From contig NZ_BOSH01000008.1 in the NCBI RefSeq assembly GCF_018403245.1, forward strand, positions 62,001 through 126,000: a stretch of DNA of 64,000 bases, given 5' to 3'. Both the position numbers and the translations under genes were made by a program. The stretch is from Paenibacillus sp. J2TS4 (GTDB taxonomy: Bacteria > Bacillota > Bacilli > Paenibacillales > NBRC-103111). Below the pieces are notes generated by a model. It was not told the origin of the DNA and ran no database searches. It saw only the letters and a list, made by a program, of their open reading frames with translations. Of the stretch, positions 17,727 to 26,531 are shown in pieces (within the stretch, counting starts at the first letter, position 1; each line of letters opens with the position of its first letter).

Positions 17727-18809
17727 TTATTTCCTGTCTTCGAGGACGCGGTGAAGGCCGCTCAACAGCCGTTCATTATCTTTTCTCAGCCGCACTGCAA
17801 TTCGACAGTGTCTGGTGTCCAAGCCAGGAAATAAGGAGGCGTCGCGGATCAACAAGCCAAGGGTCCCCATCCGGGATTGCAGCTCCTTAACCTTCATCCC
17901 CAACCGCTCCGGAATCGAGAACAGCAGAAAATTCGTATCGCTTGGATAAACGTTCATTCCCAACTCCGACAGCTTCGCGGACAGCCATTCCCGCTCCGTC
18001 TGCAGCCACGCCTTGGTCCGTACGGCATATTCCTGTTCCTCCAGAACAGCCGTCCCGATTCGTTGCGCCAGCGAATTGACCGACCACGGAATTTGCAGCC
18101 GCCGCATCGCTTCGACCGTCCGCGGATGAGCAACGGCAAAACCGAGCCGAATGCCCGGCACCGCATAAAATTTCGTCATCGAGCGAATGACGATCAGATG
18201 CTCGGAAACCGGCGCCTGCCGGATCAGGCTGATCGCTTCCTCCTCCGGAGCAAAATCGATGAACGCTTCATCCACAATGACCTCCCTGCCGCTTTCCATA
18301 AGAACGGCTATCGTTTCTTTATTCAATAGCTGTCCGGTCGGATTATTCGGGTGGCCGAGAAATAACGTATCGCAATAATCAAGAGCAGCCAGCACGTCAT
18401 CCGGCATAAGCTCGAACTGATTTTCCGGACGAAGAGGCAAATCGTGAATTCGTCCCCCGGTCTTCATAACGGCTTCCTCATATTCCGAGAAGCAGGGACG
18501 GGCCAAGCCCGTTACCCTCGGCTGAAGGACGCGTGCAGCCAAATCAATGCATTCCGCCGCTCCGTTGCCTACAAGCACGCTTTCTTCCGGCACTCTGTAG
18601 ACGCTAGCGAGCTTCTTCCGGAGCTCTCTCACCCCCGGATCGGGATAGTGTATCAAGTGTCGGGCATAATCCATAATTATTCGTTCCACCGCATCTGGAG
18701 GGCCGAACGGATTCATGTTTGAGCTAAAATCGACAAACTCGTCTCCGGATAAACCGAAAGACTCCTGAGCGGTCAGTAAATCTCCGCCGTGACCATATTT
18801 TTCGATCAT
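17727..18809 (-). CDS. cobD: Threonine-phosphate decarboxylase
   Basis: A 360-residue PLP enzyme: EKYGHGGDLLTAQESFG and DFSSNMNPFGPP at the N-terminus are typical of CobD, with LGHPNNPTG, EAFIDFAPEE and the lysine in RSMTKFYAVPGIRLG. It makes (R)-1-amino-2-propanol phosphate for the nucleotide loop. The start at 18809 is chosen by alignment memory of the family; the nearest ribosome site (AAAGGAGC) is 13 bp away, so a start at 18839 (MDIERSVKRL) is also possible. Confidence 0.92.
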   Translation of the reverse strand: MIEKYGHGGDLLTAQESFGLSGDEFVDFSSNMNPFGPPDAVERIIMDYARHLIHYPDPGVRELRKKLASVYRVPEESVLVGNGAAECIDLAARVLQPRVTGLARPCFSEYEEAVMKTGGRIHDLPLRPENQFELMPDDVLAALDYCDTLFLGHPNNPTGQLLNKETIAVLMESGREVIVDEAFIDFAPEEEAISLIRQAPVSEHLIVIRSMTKFYAVPGIRLGFAVAHPRTVEAMRRLQIPWSVNSLAQRIGTAVLEEQEYAVRTKAWLQTEREWLSAKLSELGMNVYPSDTNFLLFSIPERLGMKVKELQSRMGTLGLLIRDASLFPGLDTRHCRIAVRLRKDNERLLSGLHRVLEDRK

Positions 18810-18845
18810 TAATCGTTTCACGCTCCTTTCTATGTCCATAATTAT

Positions 18846-18900
18846 TCTAAATAAGCGGCACTGAAGAAAAGCTGTCCTTCCGTTCCGCAAGAAAGAGCTA
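18846..18900. repeat. Possible remnant of the MITE-like element
   Basis: The stretch starting CTAAATAAGCGGCACTGAAG and containing CCTTCCGTTCCG resembles the first 45 bp of the elements at 43113, 47464 and 52188. No matching second end is seen. Confidence 0.4.
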
Positions 18901-18921
18901 AGCCAATCGACTGAACCGTTC

Positions 18922-19737
18922 CTACAACCATCCGATATATACCACAATCGCTAGTAGTTGAGCCAGTTCACATCCTTCATTAATAGCCCCGTATGTATCT
19001 CCGGTTAGGCCGCCAAGCTTAGAACTAAGGTAAGAAGCAAACGCCCAGCCGATCATTCCGGTAACCGCTAATAAAAGGACTGCGCTCTGGAGCGTCTCCA
19101 TCCATCCCCAGCCAAACAGCAATAAAACAGCACAAGTAAGCAGCATCGCTATGATCGCAACGGCCCAAGCCTGTTTGCCGCGAACTTCACGATACACGGA
19201 GCCCATGCCGCTGTCGCTTCGCGCATAGGGCCAACCGGCAATAGCCGCGACCATATAGGTGCGGCTCCAGATCGGAATGCAAATAATGAAGGCGGCGCCG
19301 ATGGCCCAGTTCTCGTCTAACAGAACGAACAAAAGGGAGAGCTTGAGCAAGAGGTACAGCACCCCCGCGATAACACCCATGGCGCCGACCCGGCTGTCCT
19401 TCATAATTTCCAGCATTCGTTCTCGCGATCGGTAGCTGAGAATCCCATCGGCCGTATCCATCCATCCGTCGAGATGCAGGGCTCCTGTCATAAACACCCA
19501 CAGCGCCAACAGGATGACAGAAGCAGGAAAAGCCGGCAGCAGAGCCTGAACTCCTGTGCCAAGTGCAGCAAGAACGAGCCCGATGGCCAGCCCCACCACC
19601 GGATAGAACAGGACGCTTCTTCGGAACACCTCGTCCGTATAGCGGACGGCGACTGGGCAAGGAAATCGGGTCAACAGTTGAAAGGCTGCGGCACAGCTAT
19701 GCAGTACAGCGATTAACCGATGATTATGGCGATCCAT
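18922..19737 (-). CDS. cobS: Adenosylcobinamide-GDP ribazoletransferase
   Basis: A 271-residue membrane protein with the CobS landmarks AFQLLTRFPCPV, VFMTGALHLDGWMDTADGI and GAMGVIAGVLYLLLK. It joins alpha-ribazole to adenosylcobinamide-GDP at the membrane. The start at 19737 has GGGAGGAGTGGTGTGCGC before it and overlaps the cbiB end by 25 bp; the longer frame to 19833 has no support. Probably translationally coupled to cbiB. Confidence 0.94.
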   Translation of the reverse strand: MDRHNHRLIAVLHSCAAAFQLLTRFPCPVAVRYTDEVFRRSVLFYPVVGLAIGLVLAALGTGVQALLPAFPASVILLALWVFMTGALHLDGWMDTADGILSYRSRERMLEIMKDSRVGAMGVIAGVLYLLLKLSLLFVLLDENWAIGAAFIICIPIWSRTYMVAAIAGWPYARSDSGMGSVYREVRGKQAWAVAIIAMLLTCAVLLLFGWGWMETLQSAVLLLAVTGMIGWAFASYLSSKLGGLTGDTYGAINEGCELAQLLAIVVYIGWL

Positions 19738-20810
19738 GCGCACACCACTCCTCCCACGATGAAATCCGACGTCCGCAGCAACAGACGAACGGTCGCTATA
19801 ATATGCTCCCGGTTCAACGATTGAAGCGGCCAACCCATTCCGGCTCTTTCGCTAACCGTATCCCCATACCGGTTAACTCCTCCAAGCCGGACCCCCATAG
19901 CACCCGCTGCGGCTGCTTCCGGAATGCCGCTGTTAGGGCTGGGATGAAGCCGGGCAAAGTGGAGTATGCTAAGCCATGCCCGCTTAGCCGACATGCCCCG
20001 GATAGACAAGGAAGACACGACGAGCAGCAGCCCGGTCAGACGAGCGGGAATCCAGTTAAGCACATCGTCCAGCCGGGCCGAGAACCAGCCGAAGTGAAGG
20101 TAACGTTCATTCTTATACCCGACCATGGAATCGAGTGTGTTGGCTGCCCGATAGGCCATAGCCAGAGGGGCTCCGCCGAGCAAAGCAAAGAACAGCGGGG
20201 ATACGACAGCATCCACCGTATTCTCGGCAACCGTCTCTACGGCGGCTCTCGTAATTTCCGATTCCTCCAAAGAGGCGGTATCTCTTCCCACGATATAGCC
20301 TACATAGGTTCGCGCGTCTTGAAGATGACCCTCCGTCAGCGGCTTATAGACTAGTATCGCGGCATCCTTCAAGCCCTTGATGGCAATAGTCGTTGCGATA
20401 AACCACGTATTGACGGCATACCCCAGCCAAGGATGAATCATGACCGCCCCCCATACGATTCCATATAGAATAGCTGCGGCGGATCCTACCGTTAGTATCG
20501 CTAGAACAGCCCCCCGCAGGCGCAGGGAGCTGGAGGAGAGGCCATTCTGCGATACGGTATTCCGCCGGCCTTCCTTCCCGGAATCATTTCCCCGCAGGCC
20601 GGTATCCCGAGACTCGCCATCCCCCGCGCTTTCGCTTCGTTTACTGACCGAGATGGCCTGATGTTCGTCCCGGCGAAGGGCTTTCTCCAGCCAATGTATT
20701 AAACGACCCATCCATATGACCGGATGAGTAGGCCACTTCGGATCGCCAATCCAGCGATCCAGCATGATGGCCGCAGCCAGCATAAGTAACGTTTCCTGCA
20801 AGCTAAACAA
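19713..20810 (-). CDS. cbiB: Adenosylcobinamide-phosphate synthase
   Basis: A 365-residue membrane protein: LDRWIGDPKWPTHPVIWMGRLI, VGRDTASLEESEITRAAVETVAENTVD and NTLDSMVGYKNERY are CbiB hallmarks. It attaches the aminopropanol arm to cobyric acid. A hydrophilic Ser/Arg/Gly-rich insert of about 50 residues (47-97) interrupts the usual first loop. The start is TTG at 20810 with only a weak ribosome site (GGATGAG). Confidence 0.94.
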   Translation of the reverse strand: MFSLQETLLMLAAAIMLDRWIGDPKWPTHPVIWMGRLIHWLEKALRRDEHQAISVSKRSESAGDGESRDTGLRGNDSGKEGRRNTVSQNGLSSSSLRLRGAVLAILTVGSAAAILYGIVWGAVMIHPWLGYAVNTWFIATTIAIKGLKDAAILVYKPLTEGHLQDARTYVGYIVGRDTASLEESEITRAAVETVAENTVDAVVSPLFFALLGGAPLAMAYRAANTLDSMVGYKNERYLHFGWFSARLDDVLNWIPARLTGLLLVVSSLSIRGMSAKRAWLSILHFARLHPSPNSGIPEAAAAGAMGVRLGGVNRYGDTVSERAGMGWPLQSLNREHIIATVRLLLRTSDFIVGGVVCAWIAIIIG

Positions 20811-20834
20811 CAGCAGAGCTCATCCCACCTATGA

Positions 20835-21488
20835 CTAACGCTTGTCCATTCGGAAAGCGATGCTTTTCAACTCGACGGGAATGCCCGCCGTCACCAAGAA
20901 GGCCTGCTCGCTGACAGCGGCGACCTTCTGATTCATCCGCCCGGCCAGATCACGATATAGCCGACCTAACGGATATTCGGGAACGATGCCGCCTCCGACC
21001 TCGTTAGAGACAACCAGGACGATCCCCGAATAACCGGCCAAAGCGGCGACCAACTCCTCCACCTTGCGTTCTACCCGATCGGCCGCGTCCGGCTCCCCTT
21101 CGAAGCGGAGCAGCCAGTTCGACAGCCATAAGCTCAGGCAATCGACCAGAACGACCCCATCTCTCGCCAATCCGCTCGCAGAATCGGAGGAAGCGAGAGC
21201 AGCGGAGGCAGTGAAGCCGGATGCCGAGTCCTTGACAGCCGTCGTTGTCTCGTCCCCCCGGGAGCCGTCAGCGAGCCATTCTGCCAAAGAATACGGCTCC
21301 TCCACCGTCTTCCACGGAAATCCGGTTTCGGCCCGCTGGCTCTGATGCTGGCGGACCCGTTCGGCCATCTCTTCATCGTATATTTGCGCGGTTGCGATAT
21401 ATATGCCGCTTGTCCCCAGGTGCTCCGCATAGCTTTCCGCGAATCGGCTCTTGCCGCTGCGGGCACCGCCCGTTACAAAAATGACCAT
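20835..21488 (-). CDS. cobU: Adenosylcobinamide kinase / guanylyltransferase
   Basis: A 217-residue protein with the P-loop GGARSGKS at residues 7-14, YIATAQIYDEEMAERVRQHQ and VLVDCLSLWLSN. It phosphorylates and then guanylates adenosylcobinamide. Residues about 74-110 are an Ala/Ser-rich insert (ASGFTASAALASSDSAS) that CobU proteins normally lack. VSNEVGGGIVPEYPLGRLYRDLAG near the end is intact. The start follows GGAGGGAGGGCCAC. Confidence 0.94.
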   Translation of the reverse strand: MVIFVTGGARSGKSRFAESYAEHLGTSGIYIATAQIYDEEMAERVRQHQSQRAETGFPWKTVEEPYSLAEWLADGSRGDETTTAVKDSASGFTASAALASSDSASGLARDGVVLVDCLSLWLSNWLLRFEGEPDAADRVERKVEELVAALAGYSGIVLVVSNEVGGGIVPEYPLGRLYRDLAGRMNQKVAAVSEQAFLVTAGIPVELKSIAFRMDKR

Positions 21489-21557
21489 GTGGCCCTCCCT
21501 CCGCTTCTGTTCCGCTGCCTTACAATATTGGCCATAACATAGCTCGGCAAGCAGCTA

Positions 21558-22625
21558 TCAAGCCTTCGATACTCCGGCACTCTCGAACGTCGCCATTTCG
21601 TTAATGATCTTCATAGCGGCTTCCACCAAGTGAAAGCTGAGCACCGCGCCTGTCCCTTCGCCGAGCCGCATATCCATATGGATCATCGGCGTCAGGCCAA
21701 TCGCCTCCAATAGCTGGCCGTGACCTTGCTCTTGCGACAGATGGGAAGCCAGCATATATCCCGTCGCCAGCGGCGCCAACCGCGAGGCTACCAAGGCAGC
21801 GGCGGAGGAAATGAAGCCGTCGATGACAATCGGGCACTTCCGCGCGGCTGCTCCGAGAATGACGCCAACCAGACCGGCGATTTCGAAGCCGCCCAGCTTG
21901 GCGAGCACCTCCAGCGGCTGATTCGCATCCGGCTGGTTCGTCTCGATCGCCCGGCGGATCACCTCCTGCTTATGCCGCCAAGTGGCGTCATTAATGCCCG
22001 TACCCCGGCCAGCGGCCTGCTCGAGGCCGATTCCGGCGAGAACGGCCAGCAGCGCCGAGCTCGCTGTCGTATTGCCGATCCCCATCTCTCCCGTAGCAAA
22101 TATACGATAGCCTTGATCGGCAAGCCCGCTGACCAGCTCGAAGCCGGTCTGCACCGCCTGCTCGGCCTCCTCCAGCGACATAGCCGGCCCGTTCACCATA
22201 TTGCTGGTCCCTTTGCGAATTTTGCGATGCACCAGATCGGGATGGTCCATGTCCGCGCAGACCCCCATATCCACACATACTACTTCCGCGCCCGCATGTC
22301 TAGCCAATACATTGACGGCGGCACCGCCGTTTAAAAAATTCAGCACCATCTGCGGGGTCACTTCCTGCGGGAATGCGCTGATTCCTTCCTCGCACACCCC
22401 GTGGTCACCTGCCATGACGACGACCGCTTTGTTACCGAGGATTCCATTCTCCCCCTCAGCAGCCTCGAAGCCGCCCGTCATTCCAGCTACTTGCCGTGCA
22501 ACCACCTCCAGCCTGCCCAGGCTTCCGGGCGGTTTCGTCAATGAATCTAGTCTTTGCTGCGCTTCGGCCATCGCCTGTTCATCCAACGGCCGGATTTGTT
22601 CTATATATTTTTGAATCGTTCTCAA
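21558..22625 (-). CDS. cobT: Nicotinate-nucleotide-dimethylbenzimidazole phosphoribosyltransferase
   Basis: A 355-residue protein of normal length: LTKPPGSLGRLEVVARQVAGM, VVVMAGDHGVCEEGISAFPQEVT, ATGEMGIGNTTASSALLA and the late EGTGAVLSFHLVEAAMKI motif with the catalytic glutamate. It makes alpha-ribazole phosphate. The start is TTG at 22625 after AAAGGGAGGACTTGCA. First gene of the leftward cobalamin run cobT-cobU-cbiB-cobS-cobD-cobQ-adenosyltransferase. Confidence 0.96.
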   Translation of the reverse strand: MRTIQKYIEQIRPLDEQAMAEAQQRLDSLTKPPGSLGRLEVVARQVAGMTGGFEAAEGENGILGNKAVVVMAGDHGVCEEGISAFPQEVTPQMVLNFLNGGAAVNVLARHAGAEVVCVDMGVCADMDHPDLVHRKIRKGTSNMVNGPAMSLEEAEQAVQTGFELVSGLADQGYRIFATGEMGIGNTTASSALLAVLAGIGLEQAAGRGTGINDATWRHKQEVIRRAIETNQPDANQPLEVLAKLGGFEIAGLVGVILGAAARKCPIVIDGFISSAAALVASRLAPLATGYMLASHLSQEQGHGQLLEAIGLTPMIHMDMRLGEGTGAVLSFHLVEAAMKIINEMATFESAGVSKA

Positions 22626-23095
22626 TGCAAGTCCTCCCTTTAAGCTACCCCATCCCCGACTGATTCCCCAGCCCGCGAATCAAAACGGAATCGGTTGAAA
22701 AAGTTGGTTATATTCTTACTCCGACACCTAAGATATTCACGACAAAATAAATGCATTGTACCTTTATTTCAACGTACACGAGACTTTGGAGCAGAAACAG
22801 ATGCATTTAATACCTCTATTCCACGCACATGAGCTTTGGAGCAGAAACAAGTGTATTTACACTTATTTCACTTCAATGGGCACAAAATGCGGGAATTAGA
22901 TGATGGCCAAGACCGCTTGTCTCATGCTTCGTATTATACAGGCTGCAGGCGGAATGCTCCACACCTCATCCGCTTCTATAAGCGTTAATGTACATTAACC
23001 TTAGGAAAAATCTTAGTTGAAACGCATAAGATTGGACCCCGCCCGCGACGCATACCGCGTACCCGGCGCACGGTACAAATCAATCGATGCCAGCC
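22626..23095. other. Intergenic region between btuD-like gene and cobT
   Basis: No credible gene and no cobalamin riboswitch box. It holds the 50-bp tandem repeat at 22751-22880 and, near 23040, GC-rich DNA without a clear hairpin. The promoter of the cob genes is probably here but could not be placed. Confidence 0.4.
22751..22880. repeat. 50-bp tandem repeat, about 2.5 copies
   Basis: Units begin at 22751 (ATGCATTGTACC), 22801 (ATGCATTTAATACC) and 22851 (GTGTATTTACAC). Each of the first two ends with TTTGGAGCAGAAACA. The period is exactly 50 bp. Confidence 0.75.
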
Positions 23096-23890
23096 TCAGG
23101 AAGAACGTCCTTCGGTAAATTGCGGATTGAGTAAAATTTGCGGAATGCCGCTTTCCGGATGGTGGATCACAATCGGCGTCGTCCCATAAACATCGGAGAT
23201 TAGCTCACTGGTCATCATATCGTTAGGCGCTCCTACACAGACCGTTCTTCCTTCATGCAGCACAAGAATACGGTCGCAATATTGAGCAGCCAGATTAAGG
23301 TCATGCAGTACGGCAACCACCGTCAGCCGCTCTTCGGCTTGCCATGTCTTTACATAGTCCATCATCTGCATCTGGTAGCCGATATCGAGAAAGGTGGTCG
23401 GCTCGTCCAACAGCAGCAGTCGGGGCTGCTGAGCCATCGTCTTGCCCAACGCCACCCGCTGGCGTTCCCCTCCGCTCAGCAGCTCCAGCGGCAGCTCCGC
23501 CAACGAATTCAGGTTAAGCCGGTCCATAATTTTGTTGATGACTTCTTCACTGTCGTCTTTTTCATCCCCGAGCCAGTTCTGGAACGGATACCGCCCCATT
23601 TCGACCACTTCCCGCACTTTGAAGCCGATCGGCGGCAGCGCATCCTGCTGCAGGACGGCCATCCAACGAGCCAGCTCCTTGCGGGTGTATTGCTGCGCCC
23701 TCCTCCCGTCCAGCTTAATCTCGCCGGCATTCGCGGGCTCCAAAGCAGAAACCAGCTTGAGCAATGTAGATTTTCCGCTGCCGTTAGGGCCGATAATACC
23801 AAAGAACTCCCCTTTATCTACCCGGAAGCTGATGTCGTTAAGTATCCTTTTTTTTCCATATGCTTTATGGACGCCATTCACTTCAATCAT
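23096..23890 (-). CDS. ABC transporter ATPase, B12/siderophore type
   Basis: A 264-residue ATPase: Walker A GPNGSGKST, signature LSGGERQRVALGKTMAQ, Walker B RLLLLDEPTTFLD and the switch histidine in VAVLHDLNLAAQYCD. This is the FecE/BtuD group. It ends the unit with the permease and binding protein. The start at 23890 has GGGGGTGATTGCG in front; GTG at 23899 overlapping the permease stop is the alternative. The upstream cobalamin riboswitch makes a corrinoid substrate likely. Confidence 0.93.
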   Translation of the reverse strand: MIEVNGVHKAYGKKRILNDISFRVDKGEFFGIIGPNGSGKSTLLKLVSALEPANAGEIKLDGRRAQQYTRKELARWMAVLQQDALPPIGFKVREVVEMGRYPFQNWLGDEKDDSEEVINKIMDRLNLNSLAELPLELLSGGERQRVALGKTMAQQPRLLLLDEPTTFLDIGYQMQMMDYVKTWQAEERLTVVAVLHDLNLAAQYCDRILVLHEGRTVCVGAPNDMMTSELISDVYGTTPIVIHHPESGIPQILLNPQFTEGRSS

Positions 23891-23895
23891 CGCAA

Positions 23896-24930
23896 TCACC
23901 CCCGGCTTTTATGCTTGTTCTTGTTAAGCAGGTATGCAAAGAAAGGTGCGCCAATAATAGCGGTTACCACACCTAACGGAATTTCCCTCGGACTCAGGGC
24001 GATTCTCGCCACCGTATCGGCCCACAGCACGTAGATTCCTCCAACTATCGTGGAGATGGGGATGATGATCCGGTAATCCGGGCCGACGATTAGCCGTACG
24101 AGATGAGGAACGACCAGTCCTACGAAGCCAATTACACCCGACACCGAAACGGCTGCGGCCGTCACCAGGGTGGAGACAACGAGAACGATCAGCTTGGTCC
24201 GTTCCACATTCACTCCCAAGTGGGAGGCTTGTCTTTCGCCCAGGGCCAGCAAATTTAACGACCGGCTAAAGCCGATCAGCACGATAATAACGAATATTAA
24301 ATACGGGATCAGCACCTTGGAGAAATTCCAATTCCGCATGGACAGACTTCCCATTAACCAATACAAAATTTCGTTAATGACTTCTCCGGATAAAGAAACC
24401 ATGAAAGACACGAAAGCACCAAGAAAAGCCTGCACTACAACGCCGGACAAAATTAGGGTCTCCAACTGGGACTTCCCCTGAGTACTGGCCAGCTTATAAA
24501 CAATAAACAGGGTTGTCATCCCCGTTGTAAAGGCCACAACCGGAATAGACCATTGGCCAATGAAGCTCTGCAGCCCGAACAATATAATGAAAGCCGCTCC
24601 GACCGAGGCCCCGGAAGCGACACCCAGCGTGTAAGGATCGGCCAACGGGTTTCGCAGCACCGCCTGGAAGCCCGCTCCCGCTATAGCCAGCGATGCCCCG
24701 ACGAGAATAGCAAGCACGACTCTCGACAGCCTCACCTTCAAAATAATCGCTTCATCCGACGCCGACCAGTCCGGCTGAATCATGTCCCCAATTCCGGGGA
24801 GAGCATGGAACAGAATCCGCCACACATCAGCGACCGGCACTCTGGCTGAGCCAAAGGAAAGGCTCAATGTAACCGAAAGCAGGAGGAGCAATAAGGCTCC
24901 TCCTCCGTAAGTAAACAATCTCGCTTTCAT
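23896..24930 (-). CDS. ABC transporter permease, FecCD/BtuC type
   Basis: A 344-residue protein with about ten membrane helices and the FecCD motifs RLSRVVLAILVGASLAIAGAGFQAVLRNPLADPYTLGVASGASVGAA, GVIGFVGLVVPHLVRLIVGPDYR and a typical end IPLGVVTAIIGAPFFAYLL. It forms the channel for corrinoid import. It starts 1 bp after the binding-protein stop and overlaps or abuts the ATPase start, so the three genes are one operon. Confidence 0.94.
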   Translation of the reverse strand: MKARLFTYGGGALLLLLLSVTLSLSFGSARVPVADVWRILFHALPGIGDMIQPDWSASDEAIILKVRLSRVVLAILVGASLAIAGAGFQAVLRNPLADPYTLGVASGASVGAAFIILFGLQSFIGQWSIPVVAFTTGMTTLFIVYKLASTQGKSQLETLILSGVVVQAFLGAFVSFMVSLSGEVINEILYWLMGSLSMRNWNFSKVLIPYLIFVIIVLIGFSRSLNLLALGERQASHLGVNVERTKLIVLVVSTLVTAAAVSVSGVIGFVGLVVPHLVRLIVGPDYRIIIPISTIVGGIYVLWADTVARIALSPREIPLGVVTAIIGAPFFAYLLNKNKHKSRG

Positions 24931-24931
24931 A

Positions 24932-25957
24932 TTATTTCACCAGATCCGGGTGGATAGCCTTGGCCGCTTCCAGCAGCGCATCCGTTAATCGGGGACCTAC
25001 CCGGCTAATAATATTTTCATCGATGGCGTATAAAGCACCGTTCTTGACGGCATCGATTTGATCCCAGCCCGGACGCTTCTTAATCTCTTCCAGAATGGAA
25101 TCCATTCTTTCTCCTTCAGAATACAGAATGACCTCCGGATTAATCTCGATGATTTTCTCGGGATCGATCTGGAACCATCCGGATTCCCCTGCTGCTACGT
25201 TCGTTCCGCCTGCGAGCTTAATCAGTTCGTCCATGAATTCGCCGTCCCCAACAGTCCAGCCCGCATTATATTCAATATAGACTCTTTTTTTAGGGGCATC
25301 CTTGACCGCATCTACAACCTTCTGCTTATCGGCCTGCATTTTCTCAATGACCTTGGCCGCTTCTTCCTGCCTGTTCATGATGAGCCCCATCGTCTTGATC
25401 TTCTCGAACACTTCATCCAATGTTCTAGGATTAGAGAAGTAGAGCGGAATATTCAATTCGCGAATGGGATCGATCACTTTTTTATTACTGCTGCTGGCCA
25501 GTACCAGATCCGGTTCCGTAGCAAGCAGCGCCTCCATATTCGTATCCAGCGAACCTACCTGAGGCTTGGATTTGGCTTCCTCCGGATAGTTGCTCCACTT
25601 ATCCACGCCGACCACCTGATCGCCTGCCCCGATGGCGAACAGCACTTCCGTCTCGCTCGGAGCGAGGGAAGTCACCCGTTCCGGCGCTTTTTCAAACGTA
25701 ATTTCTGTCCCGCTGGCGTCTGTAATCGTTAACGGATATTGCGTTTCGGTCGATGAACCGGCTTCATCTTTTTTCCCTTCGTCCGGCTTGTCTCCCTGAT
25801 TATTCTTCTGCTCATCCTGGGTCTTGGCCGGATCATTCGAACCTTGCGGCTTCTGCTGTTTATCTCCGCAGCCGATCAACCCGATCGCCAGCACAGCGGC
25901 CAACAGCCATGCTATTAGCGTACGCGCCATTCCTTTGACATTAGGTTGATTACTCAT
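24932..25957 (-). CDS. ABC transporter substrate-binding lipoprotein, BtuF type
   Basis: A 341-residue protein. The lipoprotein signal ends at LIGCG; a long charged linker (DPAKTQDEQKNNQGDKPDEGKKD) tethers a class-III binding domain: YPLTITDASGTEITFEKAPERVTSLAPSETEVLFAIGAGDQVVGVDKWSNYPEEAKSKPQVG, DLVLASS and GWFQIDPEKIIEINPEVILYSEG. Expected outside the membrane. First gene behind the cobalamin riboswitch, so it most likely binds B12 or cobinamide. The start follows AAAGGAGAGGGACAAA. Confidence 0.93.
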   Translation of the reverse strand: MSNQPNVKGMARTLIAWLLAAVLAIGLIGCGDKQQKPQGSNDPAKTQDEQKNNQGDKPDEGKKDEAGSSTETQYPLTITDASGTEITFEKAPERVTSLAPSETEVLFAIGAGDQVVGVDKWSNYPEEAKSKPQVGSLDTNMEALLATEPDLVLASSSNKKVIDPIRELNIPLYFSNPRTLDEVFEKIKTMGLIMNRQEEAAKVIEKMQADKQKVVDAVKDAPKKRVYIEYNAGWTVGDGEFMDELIKLAGGTNVAAGESGWFQIDPEKIIEINPEVILYSEGERMDSILEEIKKRPGWDQIDAVKNGALYAIDENIISRVGPRLTDALLEAAKAIHPDLVK

Positions 25958-26155
25958 TTTGTCCCTCTCCTTTGTATATAACTCCTGCTAGAGAAATGCG
26001 CCTGAACCGATGAACGCCCGCTTATTATTGAGCCGCTGGAAGAACCAGCCGGACTCCTCTTCCGCTTTTTATCGAAGGATTCCTGTTGGAAAAATAACCA
26101 CAAGTTCTATCCTCATGGGTTCGCAAAGTCTGATCTTGATTACGGACGCACAGTG

Positions 26156-26183
26156 AAAAACCCTCTATCCATTCGATAGAGGG
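26156..26183 (-). terminator. Terminator of the cobalamin riboswitch
   Basis: A perfect 9-bp stem (CCCTCTATC / GATAGAGGG) is followed on the minus strand by TTTTT. It lies about 90 nt after the aptamer and 200 nt before the binding-protein gene, as for a transcriptional OFF switch. Confidence 0.88.
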
Positions 26184-26270
26184 CGCAGCGATCCAGGGAC
26201 GGGTAACAGCATGTATGCCAAAACACTCCCGATCAGCCGATTCCTTTTCCTCGAAGGACTTCTTTCAGCT

Positions 26271-26445
26271 TGGCCTGGCAGGCAGGTCTCCTGACTTATG
26301 GGGCTTGATAAGCCTCGCCTTCCCATTGCTTGCAACAGTGGCGTCATGAGGCTCTCCCAATTTACAGTGGCGGGACCGTGCCGGATTTGCACCGGCTTCC
26401 CTATTAACCCGGACGCGTAGCGTACACGGGACCTGCAGACTTAGT
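26271..26445 (-). promoter_or_regulatory. Cobalamin (AdoCbl) riboswitch
   Basis: Read on the minus strand it contains GGTGCAAATCCGGCACGGTC, then CCCGCCACTGTAAATTGGGA and, near the end, AAGTCAGGAGACCTGCC, the conserved B12-box elements. It precedes the corrinoid ABC operon and is followed by a terminator at 26156-26183. Confidence 0.95.
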
Positions 26446-26531
26446 GGCTATTCAATTCGTTCAAGCTATGATTCTCTTACAAGATTATATGGGAACCATT
26501 CTAAAGTTACAAGTCTATTCTTTTGTTTCGT

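Noticed and set aside
19563..20354. 263-codon rightward frame opposite cobS and cbiB
   Set aside because: Antisense shadow spanning two real genes with conserved motifs on the other strand.
15332..22625. Complete de novo B12 pathway
   Set aside because: Only cobyric acid synthesis and later steps are present; no corrin-ring genes are in the window.
22626..23095. Cobalamin riboswitch upstream of cobT
   Set aside because: No GCCACTG or CAGGAGACC-type boxes were found by eye in this interval on either strand.
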